DNA of 64,000 nucleotides, taken from Betaproteobacteria bacterium. GTDB lineage: Bacteria > Pseudomonadota > Gammaproteobacteria > Burkholderiales > Usitatibacteraceae. The DNA is taken from NCBI GenBank assembly GCA_016791265.1, contig JAEUMY010000023.1, positions 248,001 to 312,000 of the forward strand, read 5' to 3'. The translations under genes and the position numbers were made by a program. Numbering within the stretch: the first letter of the stretch is position 1; each line of letters starts with the position of its first letter. Positions 24,868 through 34,400 of this stretch are shown one piece after another. The notes beneath the pieces were generated by a model. That model was given only the letters and a program-made list of their open reading frames with translations, made no database searches and was not told the DNA's origin.

Positions 24868-25242
24868 GTGCGGCTGCTGCTCGACACGCACATTCTGCTC
24901 TGGTGGCTTCAGTCGCCCGCTGAGTTGGGATTGCAGTCGCGACGTGTCATCGAGACTGGAGATTGCGCTGTCTCGGTCGTGAGCTTCTGGGAATTGGCAG
25001 CGAAGGAGCGGGCTGGCAAGGTGGCACTTCCACCCATCCTGTCCGACGACATCGAGCAACAAGGCTTTCGTGTCATTCCGCTCAAGGCGGCGCATGTGGA
25101 AGCGTATCGCGCCGCGCACGCGGCTGTGATTGATCCTTTCGACCGAATGCTGCTCTCTGTCGCGACTGCCGAGCATCTCGTGTTGGGGACGCGGGATGGG
25201 CATTTGCTGTCGCTGGGACTCAAGGAGGTAAGGGAGTTGTGA
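24868..25242 (+). CDS. VapC-like PIN-domain toxin
   Basis: 124 residues from GTG 24868 (or 126 from TTG 24862, which overlaps the antitoxin stop). The start RLLLDTHILLWWLQ is the classic VapC opening with the first Asp; then VVSFWELAAKERAGK (Glu), and AAVIDPFDRMLLSVATAEHLVLGTRD with the remaining acidic residues. Predicted sequence-specific RNase, paired with the Phd-type antitoxin. Its 3' end lies within about ten bases of the broken end of the IS3-family remnant. Confidence 0.9.
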   Translation: MRLLLDTHILLWWLQSPAELGLQSRRVIETGDCAVSVVSFWELAAKERAGKVALPPILSDDIEQQGFRVIPLKAAHVEAYRAAHAAVIDPFDRMLLSVATAEHLVLGTRDGHLLSLGLKEVREL

Positions 25243-25251
25243 AGGGGCGAT

Positions 25252-25335
25252 CGCTGACGGGGCGACCTGCAACACCCCGCAGATCGGCTCGACCCCGTGG
25301 GCTTGACGATGCGTGTTGATGAATCGATGGGTCAC
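25252..25335 (-). pseudogene. Truncated IS3-family transposase OrfB
   Basis: The minus-strand frame starting at 25335 gives RFINTHRQAHGVEPICGVLQ, the conserved OrfB N-terminus (HGVEPIC), and then similarity stops after VAPSA where the antisense of the vapC region begins. About 28 of the usual 280 residues remain, so the catalytic DDE domain is gone. Confidence 0.75.
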
Positions 25336-25712
25336 TTCAGCCGCTGGTCGAGCTCCGCCTGTGCGAAAAATGCGCTCGCCAGCTTCAGAATCTCATTGGC
25401 ACGACGCAGTCCCTTGTTCTCCCGCTCCAGCGCCTTGATGCGGTCTCTCTCTGCGCTCGTCATGCCATCACGGAGGCCGACATCCGTTTCATGGCGCTTG
25501 ATCGAGTCGCCAAGGGTTTGCGCGCTGCAGCCGACCTTGGCAGCCACCGATTCAATCGCCGCACACTGTGTTGTGTGTTCGCCGCGCCGCTCAAAGACCA
25601 GGCGAATGGCTCGCTCCCGCAGCTCCGGCGAAAAGCGCGGCTTCTTGGCCGACAGGGATACAACCGTCTTTCCCAACGCTTGGGTGGTCTGACTTGCTGG
25701 TATCGTCTTCAT
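25332..25712 (-). CDS. IS3-family transposase OrfA
   Basis: 126 residues. Helix-turn-helix part [20 protein letters not shown], then [20 protein letters not shown], and the coiled-coil/leucine-zipper end [35 protein letters not shown], as in IS3-family OrfA proteins. The usual W before VRRHE is replaced (LGDSIKRHE). No functional OrfB is present, so it cannot transpose by itself. Confidence 0.85.
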   Translation of the reverse strand: MKTIPASQTTQALGKTVVSLSAKKPRFSPELRERAIRLVFERRGEHTTQCAAIESVAAKVGCSAQTLGDSIKRHETDVGLRDGMTSAERDRIKALERENKGLRRANEILKLASAFFAQAELDQRLK

Positions 25713-25778
25713 AGTGGCTCCATGTTCTCAAATTCTGGAGCCTCCACGAAACCCGGGGCGATTCATGGAGGTTGGCAT

Positions 25779-28037
25779 ATGAGTTCAAGTACGACGTTGG
25801 AGTCGGCCGACATCGTTATCTTTACAGTGAACGAGCATGAGACGAAGGCTGTCAATGAGGCCTTCCAGCAGTCGCAGCCAGCTCGGCCCATTGGCATGCG
25901 CAGTTACTGGGATTTGGGAGTCATTGGAGGGGCAAAGGTACTCCATGGAATCACTCAAATGGGCGACCAAGCCACATTGGCTGCCGCTCATTCAGCAATT
26001 CAGAACTTGTCACCCAAGATCCTTCTTTGCGTCGGGATCGCTTGGGGCGCGAAGCCATCGAAGTGGAAGATCGGCGATCTCTTACTTCCCACTCTCCTAC
26101 ATGACTGGGCACATCGGAAGGAGAGCTACACGGACGGCGCGATACCTCGAGGGTTCACTATTCCGCCACGCGACGATCTTCTGCAAATTACCCGAACTGC
26201 CTACGTTGACTGGCCTTTGACGGACCTCCATGGACGAAAGCCCGAAATGCATGACGGCCTCCTCCTCTCAAATCCCATCCTTCTAGATGATGAAGTAGAA
26301 CGGCAGAAGGCCCTGGATGCGCACCCTGAAGCCATAGGAGGGGAAATGGAAGGCAGAGGCTTAGTTTGGGAAGCGAGCCAGGCCAAAGTGGACTGGCTAA
26401 TTATCAAGGCAATATGTGATTGGGGCGCCAAGAAGAACGACCCTGCTGCCAATAAGGAAGCATCACAAATACTAGCAGCCGGAAATACTGCCAACTTTGT
26501 ACACCATCTGATCACGCATCAACTCGGCCCTGCCATCATGGGCCACAGACCGGATGTTGCAAGCGTGGGTAACTCTTTCTCGCTTGCCCTAGATGAGGAT
26601 GCCGAAATTCAAGCAATCGCGGAGTCCCTTGCCATTAACAGGCTTGTACTCAGCGGTTCAGAACGACGGAAGGCACTGAAGTTGGCGGTTGCGAAAGTCG
26701 TTGCGCTAGCAAAGGACTCCTTCAGCGCAAAGGAGATCGAAGCCCGCATTTGGCACCAACTAACGTACGAGGCGCGCAATCTTGGTGAACTTGAGGACGC
26801 TTGGGTAAATACCATACGAGCTTCAGAACGCTTAATAGAACACCCTGCGATGACGGTTGAGCAGGAGTCACGCTGTTTGGGTCGACTCACAGAATGGAGC
26901 ATTGATTTCGCTCAGTCACTGATGTCAAGAACATCCGTAGACAGTTCGCTCAAACAATTGAACGCAGCGCGCAAGAGGATTAGCAAACGCCTTGGACTTC
27001 AGCCGCTCGAGTCTGGACAAGATCACCGCCAAGTCGCTCTTTTATTTTGCCTTCGCGCCAAGTGCGACCGTGCCGCCGCTAGCCTGCTTCGGCGACGGGG
27101 CCAGCGAGATCCTCGCGTACTGGCCGAAGTCAATCGGCGAAAAAATGACGCACTCCACGATTCCAGTCAAGCATTTGGTATCGTCGAGGATGAGAGGACA
27201 ACACTGGAATACGCTCTCTGCCTGTTTGCTCAGTCGGGAAGCCCGGGGTCTGACTTAGCCAAGAAAGCAATGGTGCTACTTGAGGATGTAGTACGAAAAG
27301 GCGCAGGTGCCATAACTCGATACGAACTTGTGCGCCAGTATCACCTACGCTTTAGATTTTTGGACGCAATCCATTGCTTCGAACAAATTCAGGACAGTAC
27401 TCGCACGCGATTCTTGTTCAATGCCCATTACTACGCGTCGTCGGTGATCGGCCTTCATTACGATAAGTACGACGGCGAGGAGACACAGCGACTTGCGCTA
27501 GTCGCTTTGCCCTGGATCGACGAATTAATCGCCATTGACCGCCACAACGCTCGCGATGTTGTTGATCTGGTTTATCTCAGAGCAATTTGCGGGTGGCCAA
27601 TTGCAGACAGCATTGCGCCACTTGAGGCATTGAAGCCCTCCAGTGCATCTTCGTGGAATGAGATAGCTAACCTTGCAAAATCGGCGTCGAACGGCGATCT
27701 AGGCGGTGCGCTTCTCTTGGGCCTAGAGGATGCTGTCAATTGGAGTCGGATTGGATCCTTTTATCTTGAATTTGCTAAGGACGCAAAGAAAGCGATTGAG
27801 TTCTACGAAAAAGCGATCATGGTTGCCCCGCTCTCTCCAGTCTTCTACTTCAACAAGGCCGAGGCATTGGCTTATGGTCTCGGCGACTTTGAGGGCGCGC
27901 GGTCATGCTTGAACTACGCCAAAGCGCTCAAGCCACATAGCCGAGCTTGGTTTCACGCACGAGCGACAAAGATTAAGAACCTGGAAGCTGCAATCCTTGC
28001 TGGAGGTACTATTAACGCCGGTTCATCACCAAAGTAA
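25779..28037 (+). CDS. MTA/SAH nucleosidase-like domain fused to a TPR-like helical C-terminus
   Basis: 752 residues, ATG at 25779 with GGAGG seven bases upstream. The N-terminal about 240 residues are a PNP/UDP phosphorylase-superfamily domain: ADIVIFTVNEHETKAVNEAF, LCVGIAWGAKP, IGDLLLPTLLHDW, AIGGEMEGRGLVWEAS (ribose-binding Glu) and IIKAICDWGAKKND (catalytic Asp). The remaining 500 residues are helical with TPR-like ends (FYLEFAKDAKKAIEFYEKAI, then PVFYFNKAEALAYGLGDFEGA). Such nucleosidase-plus-repeat proteins occur in bacterial conflict/defence systems, but no sensor NTPase is seen here. Base composition is clearly more AT-rich than the neighbours and no palindrome copy is present, and an attC-like site follows, all signs of transfer. 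The function is inferred. Confidence 0.8.
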   Translation: MSSSTTLESADIVIFTVNEHETKAVNEAFQQSQPARPIGMRSYWDLGVIGGAKVLHGITQMGDQATLAAAHSAIQNLSPKILLCVGIAWGAKPSKWKIGDLLLPTLLHDWAHRKESYTDGAIPRGFTIPPRDDLLQITRTAYVDWPLTDLHGRKPEMHDGLLLSNPILLDDEVERQKALDAHPEAIGGEMEGRGLVWEASQAKVDWLIIKAICDWGAKKNDPAANKEASQILAAGNTANFVHHLITHQLGPAIMGHRPDVASVGNSFSLALDEDAEIQAIAESLAINRLVLSGSERRKALKLAVAKVVALAKDSFSAKEIEARIWHQLTYEARNLGELEDAWVNTIRASERLIEHPAMTVEQESRCLGRLTEWSIDFAQSLMSRTSVDSSLKQLNAARKRISKRLGLQPLESGQDHRQVALLFCLRAKCDRAAASLLRRRGQRDPRVLAEVNRRKNDALHDSSQAFGIVEDERTTLEYALCLFAQSGSPGSDLAKKAMVLLEDVVRKGAGAITRYELVRQYHLRFRFLDAIHCFEQIQDSTRTRFLFNAHYYASSVIGLHYDKYDGEETQRLALVALPWIDELIAIDRHNARDVVDLVYLRAICGWPIADSIAPLEALKPSSASSWNEIANLAKSASNGDLGGALLLGLEDAVNWSRIGSFYLEFAKDAKKAIEFYEKAIMVAPLSPVFYFNKAEALAYGLGDFEGARSCLNYAKALKPHSRAWFHARATKIKNLEAAILAGGTINAGSSPK

Positions 28038-28339
28038 TTGACGCCAACCAAGCCTTCCCTCGACAAGACGTCGTGCTACGTCCGATAGTTGAATGTCTAG
28101 TGTGGCACCGACGCCCAACCCGGCTGTTCACACGGACGCTGCGCGAAAAGTCGCGCAGTCCGGTGAATTCAATCGTTAGCTGGCCCCAGAACAATCCCGG
28201 AGTGAAAAGCTGATCAGGCCTCAAAATCAACGCCTGCCGGTTTGCGGGGACGAGGGCAGCCCACCCCCGCCCCTCTGGTAGAATTCGCGCTTCCTTTTGG
28301 CATCTCCCATTCACCTTCCCGAAGTTTCCGAGGTTTGCG
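28038..28339. other. 302-bp gap between the nucleosidase gene and fdxA
   Basis: Holds the attC-like site (28113-28181) and a probable fdxA promoter region (TAGAAT near 28278). No further gene is seen. Confidence 0.6.
28113..28181 (+). other. Probable integron attC recombination site
   Basis: A 69-bp imperfect palindrome with attC architecture. R'' box GCCCAAC (28113-28119), 5-bp spacer, L'' arm TTCACaCGGAC, stem CTGCGCGA, loop AAAG, stem TCGCGCAG, L' arm TCCGGTGAA, 5-bp spacer CAATC, and R' box GTTAGCT (28175-28181). The left arm carries unpaired bases (A, and around the G before CTGC) absent from the right arm, the extrahelical bases that guide IntI. It lies 75 bp downstream of the nucleosidase gene in the orientation of a cassette end. 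R' departs from GTTRRRY at one position. No integrase gene is in the window. Confidence 0.72.
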
Positions 28340-28663
28340 ATGACGTACGTGGTCACCGAGTCGTGCATCAAGTGCAAGTACACCGACTGTGTCGATGTCT
28401 GTCCCGTGGATTGTTTTCGCGAGGGGCCGAACATGCTGGTCATCGATCCGGACGAGTGCATCGACTGCACGCTGTGCGTGGCCGAGTGCCCGGTGGAGGC
28501 CATCTTCGCCGAGGACGACGTGCCGGAGAACCAGCGTTCGTTCATTCCGTTGAACGCGGAGTTGGCGAAAGCGTGGAAGCCCATCGTCGAACGCAAGCCC
28601 GGCCCGCCGGACGCGGACGACTGGAAGGATGTGAAGGAAAAGGCGCATCTGTTGGAGAAGTGA
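28340..28663 (+). CDS. fdxA: Seven-iron ferredoxin FdxA
   Basis: 107 residues, the standard length of FdxA. Cluster ligands are in [20 protein letters not shown] (3Fe-4S and one ligand of the other cluster) and [19 protein letters not shown] (4Fe-4S), followed by the family-typical C-terminal extension ending LLEK. It is a cytoplasmic electron carrier, usually a monocistronic housekeeping gene. GC content returns to the genomic norm here, marking the right edge of the accessory segment. Confidence 0.95.
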   Translation: MTYVVTESCIKCKYTDCVDVCPVDCFREGPNMLVIDPDECIDCTLCVAECPVEAIFAEDDVPENQRSFIPLNAELAKAWKPIVERKPGPPDADDWKDVKEKAHLLEK

Positions 28664-28671
28664 GGTCGTGG

Positions 28672-28705
28672 CCCGTTCATCCTTCGATACCTCAGGACGA
28701 ACGGG
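28672..28705. repeat. Dispersed palindromic repeat, unit A
   Basis: CCCGTTC and GAACGGG flank CATCCTTCGATACCTCAGGA. The inner part recurs inverted at 31493-31522. It belongs to the widespread TTCGATACxxCTCAGGxCGAAC type of proteobacterial repeat. Confidence 0.75.
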
Positions 28706-28766
28706 AAACAGGATGTTTCGCCGCGCTTGCGGTGACTTCACACTGACATGAGAGTGGCACCATCTC

Positions 28767-31457
28767 ATGCGGCCTGATCTTCTCGCCCGCCTCGCCGCCG
28801 GCGCCACGCTGGTGACGCCCAACCGGCGTCTCGCGCAACATTTCAAGGATCAATTCGACGCGGCGCAACGCGCGGCCGGCCTGGCGGTCTGGCCCAGCGC
28901 CGACGTTCTGCCGTGGCCCGCGTTCGTGGCGCGGTGTTTTGAAGGCATCGCGGCGGAGCGGGACGATGCACCCGTGCTGCTGTCGGCCGAGCAGGCCGCC
29001 GTGCTGTGGGATCAAGCCATTGCGCGCGCCGCGGTGGAGGCCGGTCTGCTTTCCGTTGCGCAGACGGCGGCGCAGTGTGCCGAAGCCTGGTCGCTGGCGC
29101 ACGCCTGGCGACTCTGGCCGCGCATGAAGTCCGTGCCGCTTTCCGATGATGCGCGCGCGTTTGCCGCCTGGGCGGATGTCTACGAGGCGCAATGCCGGCG
29201 CTCGGGCGCCATCGACGCTGCGCGGCTCGCGGACTGGATCGGCTCGCGGCTCGCGACCGAGGGCTGGCAACGTCCCGCGCGCATCGTGCTGGCCGGATTC
29301 GAGTTGCGCACGGCGGCGCAGAGCGCGCTGTTGGCGGCGTTCGCGCAGGCGGGCTCGCACGTGGAAGCGGTGGCGCTTGACGATGCGTCGGGCGCCACGG
29401 CGCGCGTCGCGTGCGCCGATGCCAACGCCGAGATCGCCGCCGCCGCGCGGTGGGCGCATGCGCGGCTCATCGCGCGACCGGACTCGCGCATCGGCGTGGT
29501 CGTGCCCGATCTCGGCGCGCGACGCGAAGAGGTGTTGCGAATATTCGCAAGCGTCATGCGGACCAGTGCGCTCTCCGGCGACGACTCGCTCGCGGCGGCC
29601 GATGTGTCTCTCGGCGCCGCGCTCGCGGCATGGCCGCTGGTGCATGACGCGTTGCGCTTGCTCGATGCGGCGCGCGAGCGCCCGCTGCCCTTCGCCGATT
29701 GGAGTCTCATCGTGCAGAGCCCCTTCATCGGCGGCGCTGTCGAAGAAGCGTCGGCGCGCGGGACGCTGGATGCGGCGCTCCGCGAGATCTGCTTCGCGGA
29801 GGAGACGCTGGCGGGTGTGCGCCATGCGATGGCGCGGACTCGCGCCCCGGCGCCGCTGCTGGCCGCGCGGCTCGGCGCGTTCGCCGAGGCTGCGCGCGGC
29901 GCGTCGGCGTTGCGCGTGCCGCCGTCCGAGTGGGGCCAGCGCTTCACCGAGTGGCTGAAGGCGGCCGGCTTTCCCGGCGAGCGCACGCTGAACTCGATCG
30001 AGCACCAGACGCTCGCGCGGTTGCGCGCGCTCTTGGAGGACCTCTCCGCGCTGGATCGCGTGCTGCCGCGCATCACGCTCAACGACGCGCTGGCGCGCGT
30101 GCGCCGGCTGGCGGGCGAGACCACGTTTCAGCCGGAGCAGCGCGCCTTGCCGGTGCAGGTGCTTGGCATTCTCGAATCCGCCGGCATCGGCTTCGATCAC
30201 CTGTGGGTCACCGGGTTGACGGCGAATGCGTGGCCGCTCGCGGCGAGGCCGCATCCTTTCCTGCCGGTGTTGTCGCAACGTGAAGCGGGCATGCCCGACG
30301 CGTCGCCTGCCGCCGCGCTGGCGGTGGATCGGCGCATCACGGCGGGCTGGATGGCCGCCGCGCCCGAGGTGGTGTTCAGCCACGCGGCGCGCGAAGGTGA
30401 GCGCGAGCTGATCGCGAGTCCGCTGATCGCCAGCGTGCCGCTGGTGGCGTTGAGCGACATTGCGCCGGCGCGCGAGCAAAGCGCGGCGGAACGCATGCTG
30501 GCCGCGCGGCGCATGGAAACGCGGGTGGATGAAACCGCGCCGGCGCTGACCTTCACGGGACCGTTGCGAGCAGGTGCGGCGGTGCTCCGCGATCAGGCCG
30601 CGTGTCCGTTTCGCGCCACTGCGCGCCATCGGCTCCGCGCCAAGGCCCTTGACGAACCCACGCCCGGTCTCACCGCCATGCAGCGCGGCACGTTGCTGCA
30701 CGCGGTGTTGCAGTGCCTGTGGATGCCGCCCGCGGATCAGCATGCGGTGCTCCAGCGCAGCGACGAGTCGCTGGCCGAATGGGTTCGCGACACCGTGGCC
30801 TCGGTGATGGCGGAACATCGGGATGCGATGCCCCTCCGTGCGACGCCACGTCTCGCGCATATCGAGTCGGCTCGGCTTGCCCGGCTGGTGACGCTGTGGC
30901 TTGCGGTGGAGAAGGCCCGCGCGCCGTTCAAGGTCGAGGTGGCGGAGCAACGGCGCGAGGTGATGGCGGGCCGCCTGCCGCTCAGCGTCCGCCTCGACCG
31001 CATGGATCGTCTCACCGACGGCGCGCTGGCCGGCCGCGCGCTGGTGATCGACTACAAGGCCGGCAAGAGCAGTGTCGCCGGTTGGGCGGGCATGCGGCCC
31101 GACGAGCCGCAACTGCCGCTGTATCTCTTGTCCGACGCGGACGATGTCGCCGCGCTCGCCTTCGCGCAGGTGCGGCAGGGCGAAATGGGCTTCAAGGGTC
31201 TCGGTGCGGCGGAAGGTGTCGCGCCGGGCATTCGCACGCCGGATCGGATCGATGGCGAAACCGCGGCGGCGGCGTGGCAGCGCTGTGTCGACGAATGGCG
31301 CGAAGCCATCAGCGCGCTGGGCAATCAATTCCTGGACGGATACGCCGCCGTCGATCCGAAGTCGCCGATGAGCTGCGAGCAATGCGACCTGCATCGGCTC
31401 TGTCGCATCGCGGATCGCGTGGCGGATGCGGATGAAGCCGACGAGGTGGAGCCATGA
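28767..31457 (+). CDS. AddB-like DNA repair nuclease (TIGR03623 type, PD-(D/E)XK)
   Basis: 896 residues. N-terminal helicase-like half opening LVTPNRRLAQHFKDQFD; it lacks a convincing Walker A, as in inactive AddB-type subunits. The C-terminal RecB-family nuclease shows RMDRMDRLTDG-like spacing and VIDYKAGKSS (catalytic Asp and Lys). Cysteines in DQAACPFRATARHRL and CEQCDLHRLC probably hold an iron-sulfur cluster. About 900 residues is the length of the TIGR03623 'probable DNA repair protein' group, always beside a UvrD-like helicase, as here. It probably works as a heterodimer in end resection of double-strand breaks. The 3' end overlaps the helicase start by 4 bp. Confidence 0.85.
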   Translation: MRPDLLARLAAGATLVTPNRRLAQHFKDQFDAAQRAAGLAVWPSADVLPWPAFVARCFEGIAAERDDAPVLLSAEQAAVLWDQAIARAAVEAGLLSVAQTAAQCAEAWSLAHAWRLWPRMKSVPLSDDARAFAAWADVYEAQCRRSGAIDAARLADWIGSRLATEGWQRPARIVLAGFELRTAAQSALLAAFAQAGSHVEAVALDDASGATARVACADANAEIAAAARWAHARLIARPDSRIGVVVPDLGARREEVLRIFASVMRTSALSGDDSLAAADVSLGAALAAWPLVHDALRLLDAARERPLPFADWSLIVQSPFIGGAVEEASARGTLDAALREICFAEETLAGVRHAMARTRAPAPLLAARLGAFAEAARGASALRVPPSEWGQRFTEWLKAAGFPGERTLNSIEHQTLARLRALLEDLSALDRVLPRITLNDALARVRRLAGETTFQPEQRALPVQVLGILESAGIGFDHLWVTGLTANAWPLAARPHPFLPVLSQREAGMPDASPAAALAVDRRITAGWMAAAPEVVFSHAAREGERELIASPLIASVPLVALSDIAPAREQSAAERMLAARRMETRVDETAPALTFTGPLRAGAAVLRDQAACPFRATARHRLRAKALDEPTPGLTAMQRGTLLHAVLQCLWMPPADQHAVLQRSDESLAEWVRDTVASVMAEHRDAMPLRATPRLAHIESARLARLVTLWLAVEKARAPFKVEVAEQRREVMAGRLPLSVRLDRMDRLTDGALAGRALVIDYKAGKSSVAGWAGMRPDEPQLPLYLLSDADDVAALAFAQVRQGEMGFKGLGAAEGVAPGIRTPDRIDGETAAAAWQRCVDEWREAISALGNQFLDGYAAVDPKSPMSCEQCDLHRLCRIADRVADADEADEVEP
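29537..29548. repeat. GCGAATATTCGC palindrome, copy 19 (in CDS)
   Basis: In the AddB-like gene, read as VLRIFAS. Symmetry is 16 bp. Confidence 0.95.
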
Positions 31458-34400
31458 ACACCGGATTCGCGAACGATTCTGCCGCGCCCCGACCCGCTCG
31501 TCCTGAGGTATCGAAGGATGATCAGGCCGCGCGCACCGCCGCGCTGGACGTGTCGCAGAGCTTCATCGTGCAGGCCCCGGCCGGCTCGGGCAAGACCGAG
31601 CTGCTCATCCAGCGGTGTCTCGCGTTGCTGGCCGTGGTCGACGAGCCGGAAGAAATCGCCGCCATCACCTTCACGCGCAAGGCGGCGGCGGAGATGGTCG
31701 AGCGCGTGCTGGGGGCGCTGACGCTGGCGCGCGGCCCGGAGCCGGACGCGCCGCATCGGCGCGCGACGTGGCGGCTGGCGCGCGCGGTGGCAGCGCGCGA
31801 TGCGACGCGCGGTTGGCATCTGGCCGACAATCCCTCGCGGCTCAGGATGCAGACGATAGACTCGCTGTCCGCGTCGCTCACGCGGCAGATGCCGTTGATC
31901 GCGCGCTTCGGCGCGCAGCCCGCCATCAGCGAGGACGCGGCCCGGTTGTACGCCGATGCCGCGCGCGCCACGCTGGCGCTGCTGGAATCGACGGAGCCGG
32001 TGGCTGACGATGTCGCGGTGCTGCTCACCCATCTCGACAACAACCTGCCGCGCGCGACCGAACTGCTGGCCGCGATGCTGGCCAGGCGCGATCAGTGGCT
32101 GAGGCACATTCGGCGGGTGGGGCAGCGTGAACACCTCGAGGCGGCGCTTGCGAATATTCGCAGGGAAGGCATGGCCGCCGCTCTGGCCGCCGCACCCGCG
32201 TCGCTCGCCGACATGCTTGAAATTGGCGCATGGGCCGGTGGCAATCTGGCGCTGGCGGGCGGGGACTCGCCCATCCGTGCGTTGCTGGAGGTGGACGGCA
32301 TCCCGGGTGACGATGAGAGCGACCTGCCGCTCTGGGCGGGGCTGGCCGAGTTGCTGCTTACGAAGAAGGACGGTTGGCGGCGCCGGCTCACCAAGGATGA
32401 AGGGTTCCCGGCTGAAGGCGGCAAGGCGGAGAAGGAGCTCGCCAAGTCGATGAAGGCGCGGCTCGCGGAACACATCGAGGCGCTTGCCGGCGCGGAAGAC
32501 TTTCGCGCGGCGCTTGCGAATATTCGCACCCTGCCGCCTTGCGAATATTCGCAAGCGCAGTGGGCCGTGCTGGAAGCCATCGCCCGACTGCTGCCGCGCG
32601 CGACCGCCGAGTTGTGGAGTGTGTTCGCGGCGCAGGGCGAGTGCGACTTCGCCGAGATCGCGCAGGCCGCCAGCCGTGCGCTGGGCACGGCCGAGGCGCC
32701 GACCGATCTCGCGCTGGCGCTGGATTACCGCATCCGTCATCTGCTCGTTGACGAATTTCAGGACACGTCGTTCACGCAATTCGAGTTGCTGGAAAAGCTC
32801 ACCGCGGGCTGGCAAGCCGGCGATGGCCGCACGTTGTTTCTGGTGGGCGACCCCATGCAGTCGATCTACCGATTCCGCGAGGCGGAGGTGGGTCTGTTTC
32901 TCAAGGCGCGCGCGCGCGGCATCGGCGGCGTCGCGCTCACGCCGCTGACGCTGTCGGTCAATTTTCGTTCGCGCGCCGGTGTGGTCGATTGGGTCAATGC
33001 GACGTTCGCGGCGTGCATGCCGGCGCGCGAGGACATCACGCTGGGCGCGGTGCCGCATGTGCGCGCCGAGGCGTTTCACGACGCTGCGGCGGGCGATGCC
33101 GTGCGCATGCATGCGCTCTTCGCCGATCAGCCGGAGACGGAAGCGGCGCGTGTCGTTTCATTGATTCGCGCGGCGCAGGCGGAAAGGCCGCAAGGCAGCA
33201 TCGCGATTCTGGTGCGCTCGCGGCCCGCGCTGATGGACATCGTGCCCGCGCTGAAAGCCGCCGGTCTGGCGTTCCGCGCCGTGGACATCGACCCGCTGGC
33301 GGGGCGCGCCGCCGTGCGCGATCTGGCGGCGTTGACGCGGGCGTTGATTCATCCTGCGGATCGCATCGCGTGGCTCGCCATTCTGCGTGCGCCGTGGTGC
33401 GGCCTCACGTTGGCGGACTTGCATGCATTGTGCGTGCGCGACGAAGACGGCCGGGAACCGGTTCTGTGGGATGCGCTCCGCGAACCCGTGATGCGGCTGT
33501 CGCCGGAGGGCGAGGCGCGCGCGGTGAAGCTGGTTGACGCGTTGGCGCCAGTGCTCGCCGATGCGCGGCGCGGCGCCTTGCGCGGCCGCGTGGAGCGCGC
33601 GTGGAGGCGCCTCGGCGGCCCGGCCACCGTGGACCCGCAGGGCGGGCTGGAGGATGCGGCGCTCTATCTCGATCATCTTGCGACAGAGGAAGAGGCCGGT
33701 ACGCTGCCGGACCTGGTCGCGTTCGAGCAATCGCTCGCGCAGTTGTTCGCCGCTCCCGACCCGACCGCCGACGAGCGTCTCGTCGTGATGACGCTGCACA
33801 AGGCGAAGGGGTTGGAATTCGACACCGTCATCATTCCCGGCCTCGCCAGAAAGCCGCGCCCGGATGATCGCCAGCTCATGACCTGGGTGGAGCGCGTGGC
33901 GCGGGAAGCGGGCGACACTGAGGAAGGCGAGGATGGCGAAGAAAGCGAGCTGCTGCTCGCCCCGGTCACCGCGACGGGCGAGGCCACGGACGCCATCAGC
34001 GCGGCCATTCGCGCGCTGGCCGCGCAACGCGAAGCCTATGAACGCACGCGTCTCTTGTACGTCGGCGCCACGCGGGCGCGTGAGCGGCTGCACCTGTTGG
34101 CCACATTGCCGCGCAAGCTCGACCGCGAAGGCGCCGTGGCGCTCAAGTCGCCACCGGCGGCAAGTCTTTTGATGTCGCTCTGGTCGGCGGTGGGCGCGGA
34201 GATTGAAGCGGCCAGCGCGGCGACGCCGTGGCGCGAGTCTGCCGTGAACGAAACCACCCAGGCCCGCCCGCCGCTCACGCGTCTCGCGGCTGACTGGGTG
34301 CCGCCGCCCGAGGACGCGCCCGACCCGGCGTTGCGAATATTCGCAAGCGCCGCGCAAGTCGGCGAAACCGAGGCCGTGATTTTCGACTGGGCGTCGCCCG

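Larger units (their letters stand above)
25252..25765 (-). mobile_element. IS3-family insertion sequence remnant
   Basis: One terminal inverted repeat is intact at 25733-25765 (minus strand TGAATCGCCCCGGGTTTCG), followed by orfA and the first codons of orfB. The other end is deleted next to vapC. The surviving end lies only two bases upstream of the GGAGG ribosome-binding site of the nucleosidase gene, so the native upstream region of that gene has been replaced. Confidence 0.75.

Noticed and set aside
25491..25778. 5' extension of the nucleosidase reading frame through the IS remnant
   Set aside because: The extension is antisense to the transposase OrfA; a good ribosome site and ATG occur at 25779.
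28692..31394. Open frame of 900 codons antisense to the AddB-like gene
   Set aside because: Low-complexity Arg/His/Gly translation without domains; the plus strand carries a clear nuclease.
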